NCBI GenBank assembly: GCA_020091685.1
Contig: CM034597.1
Coordinates: forward strand, 28,074,388 to 28,138,387
Length of the DNA stretch: 64,000 nucleotides
Reading direction: 5' to 3'
Source: Lutjanus erythropterus
Taxonomy: Eukaryota > Chordata > Actinopteri > Lutjaniformes > Lutjanidae
The position numbers and the translations under genes are program-made. Below, one piece after another: positions 30,466 through 44,344 of this stretch. Below the pieces are notes generated by a model. It had not been told where the DNA came from. It saw only the letters and a program-made list of their open reading frames with translations, and ran no database searches. Each line of letters begins with the position of its first letter. Position 1 is the stretch's first letter.

Positions 30466-31565
30466 AGCCATAAAAATCAGGCATTTATTTCTTTGATTCA
30501 GCATCATCAGCACCAACAACTAAATCACTCCACTGTCTGAACAAGCAGGAGATTCATTTGTGTCTGCGGTCGTGTATCAAGGAAACTAAGTTTTTTTTTT
30601 TTTTAATCAAGATAATGAGAGATACTTGTGTACAACATGCGATGAGGAGATCGGATCCAGTGCAGTGTGGTGTGGTTATTCATTGTATTCACTTTTCCAG
30701 ACAAAGAATTGTGCTGCCTGGTAGCTAGAAAAACAACTCTTGACCTACAGTATTCCCAGGGCGGCTTGTAGCAGGCAGCCCCCCTCTCTGCGCTAACCCC
30801 TTCTTCTGTAGATTGTATAAATAAATGATGAGACAGCTTCCCCAGAACCCAACTACTCTAACCCCCCGAAACCCTTCTCATACACCCCACCCCCAACTTC
30901 TTATATTCCCATACAGGCATTCTATGACAAGACCCCATAAAACCAGCACATAAATCCTTCATGGAGACCCTCCAGTTTGCTGACAGCGAGGGAGAACAGC
31001 AACTGACACAAACACACACACGTCACTCTGTATCACATCTCTCACAGCTCAGAATTGCATATATGCAAGTAAAATAAAGTATTAACAAGAGAACAGAGTT
31101 TCCATTTTTTATTATTACACAGCTTTCTTAAATACTCAAGTCTGATCTGTATTTCTGATTTCTGTATCGCAGACTGTTGTTGTGAATAACGGTGCGTTCA
31201 AATGGGGTTGTGTTTACCGTGTTTACAAGATGAGCTCAGTTGAACACCCCCCTCATGACATATTCACAACAACGTGAAGAGGAAGTTCTCTGTTAGCTCT
31301 GAGTTCTGTTCACGACAGCCGTGTCGTAATTAGAAGTTCATGAGTTCTACTCGTATACTCTGGAGAAGCAATAAAATAATTTTCAAATTAATATTTTGCA
31401 TCAAATTATTAATTTTTTTTAGTAGCTGTTTAATAAGTTTACTTAGAATCCACTTTTACTCTGTTCTTCTTCTAACAATTTTTGAAATCAGTCCAGTATT
31501 GAGCAGGACCACTGCTGCTGTCAGAAGCAAAACTGAGCTATAACATAATCCCACCAGGCAACTGC

Positions 31566-32090
31566 GCTGTGTCAGCTACATCCTTTAAAAATGCTTATTT
31601 TTGCCACTGACAGACTCAGACTGTTACTCCAAGCATCTGACAACATTGTGGGAAGGATCCCTACAGAGACAGACGTTTTCTGGAGCTGTTTAATTGCTCT
31701 CACCAAAGTAACCAAACTCCATTTGCAAAACTGTAACTGCTACTTTTAACATTCTCATAATCATCTTCTTTCAAACTTGACAAAAATAAAACTCTACAAA
31801 GACATCTTTGCCCGTCACCAATAATAACAAACTTTAAAATTCACCCCAAAAGATGTGAAAATATTCTGGCTGTACACTCTGCTTCCCTGTTGTTGAATCT
31901 CTGTCTTGCTCCTCCGCCAATATTTTCACATTTACGCGTTGAATTAAAGGTTTATTGAGACCAAACAACCACAGTTGGTGATTGTTAGAGCAGTGGAAAG
32001 ACAAACCAATATGGTTTTGGTGAGTTTCATTTTGTTTCTGTTGAGTGTGCATGAAGGTGACGATGGCGATGGTGATTAAAATGGCTGGTG
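31566..32090. repeat. dispersed repeat, copy 1
   Basis: It contains GCTTATTTTTGCCACTGACA, AGGATCCCTACAGAGA, CAAAGTAACC and TTTGCAAAACTGTAA, then GGTTTATTGAGACCAAAC and GAAAGACAAACCAA. The first half recurs at 37400-37600 and the second half at 38905-39010, in the same order and orientation. Family unknown to me by name. Confidence 0.6.
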
Positions 32091-32862
32091 AGAGCAATGA
32101 AACAGATGTTTCTGATTAAACAAAACATTTTAATCTTTAACAAAAAGCTCTTTCAGTAGTGATCCATTCCATGATGTAATCAGGTACACAATCTGAGCCT
32201 GTCAGCAGCAAAAACAAGCACTTTTAGCAGATGTATTTATGCCCAAAAGGATTACGTTGCAGCCTGTTTCGCCAGCTATAGTGGCCACACTCAATACTAG
32301 ACCAATTTCAAAAATTATTGTCCCCATTAGTCCCCATTAGTCACTTAGGCACAGAAACGGGGTTCCAGGTTAGGAGAGATTAAAAGGCAGCGAGAAGAAG
32401 AAGAGCAATGGTTTCGTCTGTGTCAGGAGCTCGAATATAATCTGTCATCACGCCGGAGCCTGAGGGAAGAGGACACAGAATCTATCTCCTCACAATCCTC
32501 TAAAACAAACACATTCAGAGACACAGATTCAGTGTCTCTATTGTTAAGGTCCATTTATCTCATTTAATGACACCTAACTGTGGGATATAAACTATGTTCT
32601 GATAGCATTACTGTCGGGGGAGCTGAGGAGGCCATTACATTATGATTGTCGCTGTATTGGCCCCGCTTATCACGTCCCTCCAAGCACACAGGTGTAAATT
32701 ACAAATGAAGAGAAGGACAAACTGGGCTATAAAAGAAAATAGGATTGTGGCTTAATATTAATCTAGAGAGACAAGAAGAGTGAGTGCATAAAAACAACTT
32801 CAACATTGTCTAGTGCCAGGCTTTAAGGAAGGAAACACAACACTAAAACAAGCCAGATAACA

Positions 32863-32878
32863 CCCCCCCCCCCCCCCC
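32863..32878. repeat. poly-C run of 16
   Basis: Sixteen consecutive C on the plus strand. Length is error-prone in any assembly. Confidence 0.95.
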
Positions 32879-35845
32879 TCCATTCCTCCATCTCGCCTTT
32901 TTTTTCCTCTTCCACTTATTCCCATTCGGCCCTCCAGCCACAATTAATTCTACCAATCATCTCTCTCATCGAGGCCAGGGGAACATTAAGAATGCACACT
33001 CACTGGGCGAGACTGCCAGCCAGGGAGGACCGGAGGCAGGATGAGGAACCACTGCAGCTCCCAATCTATTGTGTACTATTTATACTGCCAGACTGCAAGC
33101 TAAGCAGCTCCAAAAAAAAATAAAAAATACAGTCCACCGGCCCGGGGAAGAGTAGTGAAAATTATATGATGATGGAGAGAATCAACACATTCTGAGAAGT
33201 GTTAATATCTCTGTGTTGTGTGTGTGTGTGTGTGTGTGTATGAGAGAGAGAGGAAAACAAGAGTGTGTGAGGCCCAGTGTTGGGTATATGCTGGGCAATG
33301 CTTCACGAGAGGGAAAGAGTAAAAGCAAGAGGCCAGATGGGGTGTGAGATGATCCCAGGGACCAGACAGAAACAAAACGCTGGGAACGCATGGGAGACGG
33401 CAGTACTGAAATTACTACTGTATAGGATAAAATGTAATTCATCTTAATTTATGAATGGAAACTTTGTGCATCAATGGCTACAGAACATCAACACAGCCTA
33501 TCATGTTATGTTTCATTTTGTGAATTTTCTACAAAAAAAAAAGAAAAAGAAACTATAGACCCTTTACAGCAAACACTGAGGAAGCTGTACACACAGATTG
33601 GTAACCTTAGGTATGGTGGACCACAACAGCTTCCTGTTGGAATTCTGTTCAACTTGAGTCAAGCAGCTTTGCACGCAACAACCAGACATTCTGGTGTTTT
33701 TGGTGCTGGTAAACCATCTAATTCAATGTTTGCAGCTTGATAACTTGTCTGAATGACTGGAGGAGACCGCCAGTTCTGTTGCCGAAATGTGCACACAGCT
33801 TTTAGATGGCGTCGGCTTTAAAAGGGGCCGTGTGTTCTATCTGTGTTCCCAGTATAAAGTAAAAAGCTGCAGCATGCTTTGAAAATACAGTGAAGTGCTG
33901 GTTTGATGCTTTGAATACTGGGGATCTGTCCAAGGTACTGAAATCACACAACAAATGAGTTGCATTAGGCTTTTTTCACAGAAGACATCTTAACATGCCC
34001 TAGCAGGAAAACCAAGCAACACAATTAACAGTGGCTAGGTTCCATTTAGTTGTTTTCAGTTTCATGGTCCTGGTTTACTGGGATAATTTAACATAAGGGT
34101 CCCCAGAGTGTGGCCTTCAGCATTCTTTTGAACCACAGGCATTATATTTTATTAAATCCATTCAAAGAAAATCCTACGTTAGCTCCCTAACTTGGCACTC
34201 AGTCAGCAAAACTTTGAGAACCTCTGGTCTAAGAGCACAGAGTCATCTTTAGTTTTATTAACACTTTCCAACTATGCTGTAAAAATGTCTGGGGTTAACA
34301 ATGAAGTCAGTGGGGCAATTAACATACTATATGTGAAATCCATAAAGAAAGTAGAAATTGTTTGTTCATCCAGGAACAGAAAATGACTTTTACCGAAAGT
34401 AAATAAAAGTATGACTAAGCAAAGGACACAGAAAACAGTTCACTGTGTAGCAATTACCTCAGTGAGTCCTCAAACTAGACAGAGATGTTGAGACAGGAGG
34501 CTGATGGAAGTAAACTAATGGGCAAAGTTTCTAAGTTTCTGAGAATCACATGAAGTGGGTCACGTTTGTTGTTACACAGGCTTATTATTTGTCCCTAGTA
34601 TTTCCTGGAAAAAAGAAGAAGAAAAGGAGAGTGTGTATTTGTGGATGTGTGTGTGCTGAACTTTTACGTGTAAAATCTGCTGTGTCATTTCCTCTTGCCT
34701 TTTCTCAGCATGTTTTTATCAAGCCCTGATAGTTCCTGCAACCCTCCAAAGCCTTCATGTACACAGCCCGGCTGACTGCAGAACAGAGACACACATGTGG
34801 GGAACCACACCACAGAAAAAGCATTGTGGTGACTCGATTTGGAGTTCAGTGGGGGGCTAAATGGGCATGGTCGAAAGCACAGAGGAGGTTAAATGGGAAT
34901 AAGGGAGACGGGGGAAGAAGTTAGATGAGGTGGAATTGGACAGAAAGGAGAAGTAGGCCACAGATTCTTCCAATCGGACAAACAGGAAGTCCACAGAAAG
35001 CAGTATTATTGACCAGAGGGCTGATGGGAAAGTTAATCACTCCTGCTCTTTATTCTTCAGAGGGCAGTACTTCTCCCTCCCTTCTTTCCAGCCTCCTCTT
35101 ATTTTACTAAGCTGCTGGTGCTGTGAAGTGTTATCTCTGACAGTCAGAGTGAGGGAAAGTTTGGCCTCTGGATATCGCTTTCTCCTCCCAGCACCACGCA
35201 GGGCCTTGAAGATCAGGATAGTTTCTCTCTCTGAGAGCCTCACTGACTCCCTGCATCTCTCTATAGGTAGATACAGACTGAAGGAAAAGTCAAACTGATA
35301 ACAGTGTGAATTAAAAGCTGTGTGATTCATCTCAGTGGGTGAAATGTTCGTCTGGACTTTTCAGCTTCAATCACGTCTCAAACTTTGCCAGACATTTTAA
35401 AAGCCCTTTGAGATCCAGAATATTTAAAAATATATTTGCCTGTCGGTGAAATCCGCTATGGGGATATTGAAAGGCACACTGTCTAGTCTGAGCAAACTTT
35501 GTTTTGATTAGCATGTGTTATATTCCTCATTCTATGCTAGCTTTTTAATGTGATATTTATTGACAATACCACGTCTCTATACACAGTCTGCCAGGGCTCG
35601 GATAATGTAGACTTTATCCCTGAGGCAGCAGTCCAATGAATGATATGGATGAGTATCAATGTCTCAGTATGCAAACTCACGCACTGCACAGATCCCTTAT
35701 AAAACAATAATTGAAGCAAATCTAATCGTATGAGATCAGGTCTGATTTCACAGCCACCGTGGAGCCTGTATGTTGAGTGTAATATGACTCTGCTGAGACT
35801 CTCCAGGGTAGAATTTTACATTTTAACTAAAAATGTAGACTAATG

Positions 35846-36048
35846 TGTCCAGTGTGCAATGTCTATGGGGACTTATTGGCAGAATATGAAATCAAATATT
35901 ATTCTCATAAGTATGTTTTTATTAATGTACAATCACCAGTTTTTTTTTATCTGAGATTCTACAGAGGGTGCTGGCCCGCTTCCACTGAGGCCGCCGTGTT
36001 TCTACAGTAACCCAAAATGGACAAACCAAACACTACCTGCACCCTTTA
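35846..36048 (-). mobile_element. MITE-like element, reversed and shortened copy of the 5354-5723 family
   Basis: In reverse complement it reads TTTGTCCATTTTGGGTTACT, GTAGAAACACGGCGGCC, then TTGGCAG-containing and CACACTGGACAC-type right-end sequence. These match the order of the copies at 5354-5723 and 23540-23781. The first third is missing. Confidence 0.6.
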
Positions 36049-37196
36049 CAATTTTTCAAGGACAGGACACACAACTTCTACATGTCATCACCCCAATTCG
36101 AAGGGTCGTCCCAAGGACTTTGGATTGGTTCTGCGGTGCAGGTTTCCCTAAACTGTTTTCAGTTTTAATAATGAAAGCTAGGAGATCAGATCGTCTTCAC
36201 TCTCTACACCCTCAAAGCTACATGTCACTTAACTCTTCACACCGTTCCTACAATTCAGAATACAGTTTTGAGTTAAATTTGTATTTATCAGCTATCTCTA
36301 AGACTGTAGTCTTTGTTGTCATGTACAAAAAGGTATAATGCAACAAACTACTGAATGATTTGGTATCTAATACAGGACATCCGGCCATGGCAGAATTAAT
36401 ACTAGACGCTGACTTTTTTTTTTAGAGTTTTATAAAAAATGACTTTAACACAAATATGGAAGACACTGAGACAGAGTTCTAGTAAAAAGAAATGACAGAA
36501 AGAACAGGATGATAGAGGAACACATACAGCAGGGGTTCTCAAACACATTACATAAAGGTCTGCATCTGATTTTTATTCAAGGTCAGAGGTCTGCAACTTT
36601 TATACCAACCAATAACAAAAAACTTTTTATACAACATACATTTAAGTTTAAGACAGTCAAGATAGTCAAAAGACATCCGAGCCGATTTAAAGGAGATTAA
36701 AGGTCGCACACATATGGAAAACCTCAGCTCAGACATCAGAAACTTAAACTCTTGGAAAGTCTAGTAAATCAGCAGCACTGCAGGTTTTTACGGTTCTTGG
36801 CATGATATTAGAGATCAGATCTATTGCACTGCAAGAACTTAAACTTCGTACACACATTTGCATATGTATGAGCCTGCCAGGACTGTGCCCGGACAATATG
36901 GCAGCACCGAGCTCAGGGTGGCAACAAACCAGGCTGCTGTTGGAAAATTATTCACTGAGCTGGAAAAACGAAGGTTATATGAAGCGAAACCTAATTAAAA
37001 AATTAGGGGAGGTGTGGAAGGAGAGTGTACGAAGGAGATGAGGACCACTAGAGAAAGAGGAGTAGGGAGAACAAGGGAGACAGGAGGGAGGCTGGTGGTT
37101 GAGAGAGGGGTGAAGGGCACCGGGTCTCATTTGCATGGTGTGAATTCACAGCTCATGCCCACCAAAGTGCCTGAGGGGAATTTTGTCTATTCCTGC

Positions 37197-37200
<4 letters not shown>

Positions 37201-37239
<39 letters not shown>
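37201..37239. repeat. (GT)n microsatellite
   Basis: About nineteen GT units. Confidence 0.95.
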
Positions 37240-37240
<1 letters not shown>

Positions 37241-37389
37241 TTGTGTGAGAGTTTCTGTATACTTTCATATTATCGAGTACTTTATTGGTTGTTTAATTTA
37301 ATCTTGAGAAAAGAGAGCTGGGCAAGTCTTTATCTACAGTTTAAGGTCCAGAGTGAGACTGCGGCAGAAGTGAAACCAAGCTACTACAT

Positions 37390-39020
37390 AATGTCCTCCA
37401 ACAACTACGCAAGGCCAGTAAAAGTGCTTGTTTTGCCACTGTCTGGCTCATATTGCTATTATTGCCATTATACGTATCTGAAAACATTATGGAAAGGATT
37501 GCTACAGAGAGAAACTTTATTTAAAACAGTAAGACACATTTAGTTTAAGATGTTTACCGCTCTTGCCAAAGTAACCAGGCTTCCTTTGCAAAACTGTAAA
37601 ATACTCATATCCATTTTTACAGATTTCTCTGTACTGTATCAAAATAAACTCTTTAATTTTGTCTTGCTTCATAGCTTTTATTCTCCACTTTATCTCCTCT
37701 AGAGGACCAAAGCAGAGAAAACAAATAAAATGCGTGGTGTGAACCCTGCAAATAGATACAGCACAGTGTCTCCAATCTCCTCTGAGGCTCGTCAACTAAC
37801 AACTTAACCCCATTAGTCAGGGCTGGTCTACATGGTCATGGCTCATTAAGATAACAATAAGGTTTATGTTCTGCTCTCAGCGTTACGCAAACATGATTGA
37901 TATTAATCATCACCTAGTCTGCAGAGAAAAGAGACCATCAGAGATGCTTCACTGTGCTGCTGATATCTCATTTTACTGCTCTACTGGAGACAGAAGGGAG
38001 GACTGGAGCCTCTAATCTCTTGTTTTAGCGACTCTTTTCCTCTTTGACACCTTGGCTGCCTCTTCATCTCCTCTTCCTCAGCTCTCTCTGAGGTAGAATG
38101 TATGTTTACTTCCTCTCTCACCTCTCTCCCTCCCCATCTTTCCCCTTCACCGCGCTTGTTCATTTGATACACATGCAACCAAGTGGAAGGAATAAGGGCG
38201 GCATCCTAGACCCACTGCATTCATACGGAAAACATCGGGGCCACGTCTGTACTGCGAGGCCACAGAGGAAGTCATCAGGGTCCTGTCTGTCTGCAGCTGC
38301 ATGTAGCAGTAATGTACTGTCAGGAGGAGGGGTTGGAAAAATAAAACGTGTCCTATTTTCAAAGGAACAAAGAATATTGCGAGTTATCATTTTTCTCTGT
38401 GAATATGTTCTGCTTGACTTTTCAGCATCTGACAAAGATGATGGAGCAAGGCTACAGCCTTTTTACAGTAGATATAGAGGCTTTCAACGTTACAGTTTCA
38501 CAATAAAGATGACTTGTCTGGCTCCATTTTTCTATTCATGAGCAGTTCACTTGGTGCCAGTTGGCATTCAGTATTAAAACTTGTGTGAACAAGTTCCCAA
38601 TTTGCCGGGCATGAGCAGAGTAGCTGTCCTGAAGGTTTTGCATGACCTTACATCATCTCCATCAGCTCCATTGTAATTTTGGCCTGCTGTTACACTGGAA
38701 ACACAAAGCATGTCATAAGACAGAGCAGTTTTCTGGTCAATCTGACTGATAAAATGTTGAGAAAATAAGACTTGTAATTAAGCGACGAATATATTGGCTA
38801 TCTGCAAGCAAATGAAGTCAGGGTTTTTTTCAGCAGCACAGTCCACACCAACTGAGCTGAAGAATGAATGAGAGGAAAACAGCCAGTAGAGACAAAATAT
38901 TTTCACATCTAACACCATAAATCAAGGATTTATTTTGACCAAACCAGAGTTGGTGATTTTTAGAACAGTGAAAAGACAAACCAAGGTAGGTTTGGTGTTT
39001 TATTTTGTTTTTCTGTAAAA
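37390..39020. repeat. dispersed repeat, copy 2, in two separated parts (37390-37600 and 38900-39020)
   Basis: The first part has GTGCTTGTTTTGCCACTG, AAAGGATTGCTACAGAGA and CTTTGCAAAACTGTAA. The second has ATATTTTCACATCTAAC, GGATTTATTTTGACCAAACC and GAAAAGACAAACCAAGG. They correspond to consecutive halves of the repeat at 31566-32090, so about 1.3 kb may have been inserted, or the two are separate fragments. Confidence 0.5.
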
Positions 39021-39214
39021 TTTGAATTAATTCACAGTGAGTTAAGAAGGCAATTAAACTTGTCTTAGTTTGGTAAAAAAAGAAACTTGGATTCAGAGAG
39101 TGTACAGTTGAATTTTAATAAGGGAACTAGGTATAAGGATATTTACTTTCTTGACATTATGTAAGTTTATTTCATTTATTTATTGAACATAGCGAACCTA
39201 TATCGTAGAGCGGC

Positions 39215-39440
39215 AACATTTTGTTGATTAATCTATTACTCTAACCATTAAACTAATTGTCAGCTATTTTGATTATATCAAAATTCTGTGATTTCAGCCT
39301 CTCAGATGTGAATAGTTTCTTTAGTCTTCTATGACAGACTGAATATCTTTGGGTTGTGGACAAAACAAGACTTTTGAGGACGTCATTTTGTGATTCGGGA
39401 AAGAGTGATCAACATTTGTCACCATTTTAGGGTTAATAGG
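39215..39440 (-). repeat. reversed copy of the 17438-17770 dispersed repeat
   Basis: In reverse complement it carries GTCCACAACCCAAAGATATT and an AAATTAATCAACAAAATGTTG-like end with the order seen at 17438-17770. Borders approximate. Confidence 0.5.
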
Positions 39441-40035
39441 GTTGGTCTTAGAGTTGTTTTGATTGATTGTAAGTTATGGTGATCCTAGTCAAATTTAACA
39501 ATTAAAAAAATACTCAGTTCTTGTCTGATGACAAAATCCTCTTAAATAGGGGAAACAGAAAATGGACTGATGCTTGCTGCCACATCTCATTTGTTGTGGA
39601 CCTTGGAAACACTTGACACTACTGATGGATGGAATAAGGAAATTAACTGTCTTACCAGTAAAGCACCTTTAGTACACTGGAGGAGCAGGGCAGGTTTAAT
39701 GAAAAGGGGAAACTCTCCCCACTAGTACGATAAAACTGATAAAAGACCACAATATGAATGAAACCTAACACAAAAGCAGCGGTTTACAAAAAAGAGAACA
39801 TTTAGTCAGTTAACAGAAAACAGGAAAAGCAAAGTTGACCTTGAAATTTAAACGAATATTGAGGGAAATCATATATTGATTATAGCGCCTGCAGCATAAA
39901 ATAGAAAAGAAAAACCTTTATTCAAACATAAGACCTGGAGCCAAAATGGCCCTCTGGAGCACAGTCGCCTTTTGACAGCTATAATAACAGACAAAGCTAC
40001 CTGGTTGGAAGAAAATTGCTCTTCCATTTCAGTGT

Positions 40036-40039
<4 letters not shown>

Positions 40040-40074
<35 letters not shown>
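40040..40074. repeat. (GT)n microsatellite
   Basis: About seventeen GT units, preceded by TCTAG. Confidence 0.95.
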
Positions 40075-40078
<4 letters not shown>

Positions 40079-40973
40079 ATAAATGCACCAGCAGACTTGC
40101 ATGTGTTAGAGTAAGTGTGTGTGTGTCCTGTCCCATTTTTGAGAGCTGGTTGGCTGGGAGTGACATTGTCATTATCGACATCTCTCGCCGCTCCCCTGGA
40201 TCCTGTAGCCATTAGCAACCAACTCCGGGAGTTGGCCTCTCGTCTGCTGCAGCCAATTGCCTTCACATCACTGTGTGACTGTGTGCATGCATGCGAATGA
40301 GCAGGTGTTCCTTTTCGTTTGTGTGTGCGTGCGGTCATGTCTTGATATGGCTCTGTGATAGCGACATGATTGAGGGCGTCTGCGTTGATTATTTGATAAA
40401 ATGCAGCCTCACGGTTACTCATTTATTCACAATTTATTTCTGTGTTTAGACAAATGTTCCAGAGCAACACTGTGACTGAACAGAAGACACACACAATCAT
40501 TTCTCATAGCAAACATGTTGAACAGAAAACTGCACAGCAGAAGGAAGCGGTCAGCGGAAAATAATCAATAGGTGTTGATTAGGCCTACTCAGTACCTTTG
40601 TATTGCATGGCAAGCAACAGCCCTTTTTCTGTGTGCCTGAAAATCAATACTCTGATCTCTGATTAGGCCGGGCTGCACATCTCACTGAGCGGAGGAAAAG
40701 AGCAGTATACACGCCAACTGACTGTGAAATGGGAGTGAAAAAGCAGCAGTCCATGATAGATGGCCAAATAAAACAATATTGCTGCAGGACCGGTTTTCCA
40801 GAACACAAATTAAGCTGCATCAGAGGAAGTGCTTCAGTTTTAGATGGGGCTTTATGTTAACATCCAGACCAAAGCTCAAAATCTAACAAGACAAGTCAGC
40901 AAATACAGAGTTGCTCTTTGTGCTGAACAGCTGTTATTCTCCAAGGTAATCAACACTGCGCATGTACAATGTG

Positions 40974-41110
40974 CAGTGGTGGGTACAGTTAATACTCAAA
41001 TAAAAGTACAAGATCTCCCATTGAAAATGACTCAGGTAAAAGTGAAAATCACCATTTGAGAAACCTACTCAAGTAAAAGTTGAAGCTATTTTGCTTTTTA
41101 ATATATTTTA
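40974..41110 (+). mobile_element. hAT-like fragment starting CAGTGGTGGGTACAGT
   Basis: CAGTGGTG is a common hAT terminus in fish, and AATACTCAAATAAAAGTACA and ACTCAAGTAAAAGTTGAAGC follow as in the AAGTAAA-rich family. I could not place its right end with certainty. Confidence 0.35.
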
Positions 41111-42462
41111 GGATGTACTGCGCTTAGGAAAGTAACATTTTTAAGTTGGTATAACATTCGGTTAACAAATTTAAAAGCTCAACACATCACTGGCTACAAG
41201 ACACGTTAATGTCAGTATCATCCAAGATGAACATTACACATGAAAACTTATGTTAGTGAACTAACTACATTTTCACCCACCGTATGTGCAACTTACTTCT
41301 ATGTGTTTGAGGAGGTTAGAAGATGAGTTTTTAAAAGAGATCTCAGTGTTTTTCACAAGGTAGAGGAAGATTTTGGTATAAAAATTATGACCAGATGTGG
41401 CCAGGTCTCTAGGAGCTGCCTCTTGTTCTGGGTTTTGATCTTTCATCATTGCATCTTGCGCAAAATACAGGTGAGGCTTATTTTTCAGCTAGCAACTTGT
41501 GGAGGTGCTCCTCTTCACTTTCTTTCTTCACTTCCATAAAGTTGAATCAGAATAACAACAAAAACATAGTGGAGACAATGTTGATGCTTCTGAAGATACC
41601 AGCAGTTGACCTCCTTGGCTTGCATCCATGAAATTATAACACCGGAGCAAAAAATATGGACCCTCCAATTGCCACCGTGCACACTGTACCCAACCCTAAC
41701 ATGTCTTTATAATGGAGTTGCATATATTCGTAGCTCTGCGCTCTCTATCACGGCTCTTGCACAGATGGCAGAATAAAATGCCTTGCTCAGAAGCACCTCA
41801 GAATCAGTTGAGAGAGGACTCAGTTTCGCGGTCTAGACTCCAACCACAGATCTGGCAATGTTCTAACCTTTACGCTGACACTGACCCTTTACATGGTGGA
41901 GTCAACACTCCAGGCACTTATTGGCACAGTAACATGAAAACCCTTTTATACTGAAGGCCCCTCTGGGAGTGTGCGTATAAAAAAAATTCCTTCCTTCTTG
42001 TTTGGCCTGGAATCTCTGGCTGGAAATATCAGATGTGGGAGAAAGAAAACCAACTCTGTACTGTAACTCCTCAAAGCTATGGCTGCATCAGCTGATACAA
42101 ACATAACACAATGAACCCAGTTGAGATGTTAAAGGTGGAAAAACCACTTTATCCATTATGAAAACGTCACACGTAAGGCTCAAGGGATTGTATTTTCTAG
42201 AGACGTTGATGTTCACAAATACTGACTGAACCCTCACATACTGAATGAATATGGTGACACAGATTCTCATTTTCAGTGTCACAGATGGTAGAAAATATAG
42301 CAAAACAAATTAGTTTTTCAGTGCAGATCTGTACAGTATATACAGAAAAATATACAGAAGTTTTCAAGCATGCTAACAAGTCTTTGTCTCTGTTACCATG
42401 GGAGCTCGTCATGTGACAAACCACAGGGGTGTGTCCATACACATCTAAGAATACCTGTGACA

Positions 42463-42465
<3 letters not shown>

Positions 42466-42538
<73 letters not shown>

Positions 42539-42574
42539 AGAGAGAGAGGAGAGCAAGAGAGAGCGAGAGAGAGA
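42466..42574. repeat. long (GT)n microsatellite followed by an AG-rich run
   Basis: About 35 GT units to 42536, then GAGAGAGAGAGGAGAGC and related AG repeats. Translations with poly-CV or poly-HT here are artefacts. Confidence 0.95.
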
Positions 42575-44344
42575 GATCATATATTATAGTTACATTACTG
42601 GCTGGCGGGTGAGTTTAATCAGGCCAGTAATAAAAGCAGGGTGGTGCTGATGGAGCAAAGTCCTCTGGGAGTCGCAGCTCTTTGTGTCTCTCAAACCCCT
42701 CTGGACCAGGACAACCTCTCCCCTCCCTCTCACCCCCACAACACCATTTCCCACCCCCTGCCATATTCGCCTCATCGCTCCCCACTTCTTCCTTCTTCTG
42801 TTCTTTTGAAATTCACATTTAAGAGATAGTAACCAAAAAAAAAAAAAAAAAAAGGCTAAACCTTAATTCTTGGTGCCATCGACCCTGCTAGCAGGACCTA
42901 AGACCTTCAAACAAACCACCCCCCTTTGTGAACACACACCTGTACCCCTCTCCTCTGGCTAAGCGGCCTTCCCTTTGTGCCGAGCGGCCCCCAGCAGATG
43001 ATGGATGTGACAGGGAAGGCCCTTGTGGCGGCTGGAAGCCCCAGACTAGCTGATGGCTTATTCATTACAGCGGGCTTCAACTGTCCTTTAAGGACCCTAA
43101 AATGCCACAGAGCAGGGCGGTGCTCCACACAGACACCCTTATTGTGATGGATGTGGCAGCAGAGGCCCTGCTGGATCTACAGGTACCAACCCTGCTGCTG
43201 CTGCTGCTGCACAATCTGACCTTTGTAATTATAGCCTTTTAGCTGGATATCACAAGAGTAGAGGTAATTAATTACACTTAACTAATTACACAGTTTAGGG
43301 CAGAGTTTCTTACTGTCTTTGTATTTAGTTTCATTGTACAAAAAACAAATGCCAACTATATTGGGTATCACAGTACATCTTTGAACTATGGCCGCACAAT
43401 TAGCCTAACTGAAATATTATCAAAATCACAGTATGGGCAAATGCAATATCCAAAGAAGCTGCTGCAATTTATTGATAAAGGTAAAATGTGTTTAAAAAAA
43501 ATAGCATTATAATGAAGTACTGTAGTGCTGCAGAGATGTCCTGCCCAACAAATCTCGTTCTCCAGATGCAAGAAAACACTTTTGTTTTTTTTCAATAACT
43601 TGATGTGCAGTCCTATTTTGAATATTCATTTTAATCTTACTTTTATATCTATATATTTCCATCATACCTGAACATGGCTTTACATGTGAGATCAGTATAA
43701 TCAAATGTATCTTATTCTGCATTGCTTTCTTTTTTTAACTCATACATTCTAGAGGGAACTGGCACAATGAACAAACAATGTATTTCATCTATTTTATTTT
43801 GTTTTTTTGATTTGCTGAGAAAATATTTTGACCATTGATGAGCATAAATTTCCTAAATAAATAACAAGAGTTTGGCAATTACTGACAACTCATCTACAGT
43901 TATTTAAAGTTGAAAACAGCTTTTAAACTCACTCTCAAACTGATATTATTGTTTGTGCCACCGTCACAAAGATAACATCTGTAAACAACACCGGATCATT
44001 TTCTGTTTGCTCCATGGAGAAATGATCAACACCTCTTTGGAAATAAGAGACTAAAGACGCCTGTTCACTGGAGAGGTAAAGTGAAAGTTACTATAATGAT
44101 GTACACTGCAGAGTAATAACAAGTTTAAGTAACATTAGACTATTGCTTTGCACAAAGAAGTAACTAAAGTGCATCTGAATGGAGAGGAGTAAGGTTAGGA
44201 GAAATGATTGAGGAAAAAAAAACACGAGATTGTTCATTAATTTACTCTATAATGGAGACATTGTTCTCCCAGGAAGAATCACACCGGGTGGCAGACAAAT
44301 TTATTTTCATAGTGAAATTGAGGCTCATACAGAATCAATCATAA

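Noticed and set aside
33474..33740. Plus-strand 88-residue frame from ATG
   Set aside because: No recognisable domain, low-complexity lysine patch, no regulatory or splice evidence.
34080..34225. Possible hAT element (ends like CCCCAGAGTGTGG and CTTTGAGAACCTCTGG)
   Set aside because: Only one end looks typical and no target duplication could be found.
35037..35330. Minus-strand 97-residue frame containing a basic patch (GAGRRKRYPEAK)
   Set aside because: No family resemblance, no splice context and no codon pattern. A short chance frame is expected in 64 kb.
36530..36740. Possible hAT element beginning CAGGGGTTCTCAAAC
   Set aside because: The start is typical but no matching right end or duplication was visible.
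42197..42650. Overlapping frames with long HT or CV runs
   Set aside because: They arise from the 70-bp GT microsatellite and are open in all frames because GT repeats contain no stops.
43370..43400. Minus-strand TTCAAAGATGTACTG, which reads FKDVL like the missing xpr1 exon (AFKDML)
   Set aside because: A stop follows at once, no acceptor or donor fits, and the next residues (YSAQDQ) are absent.
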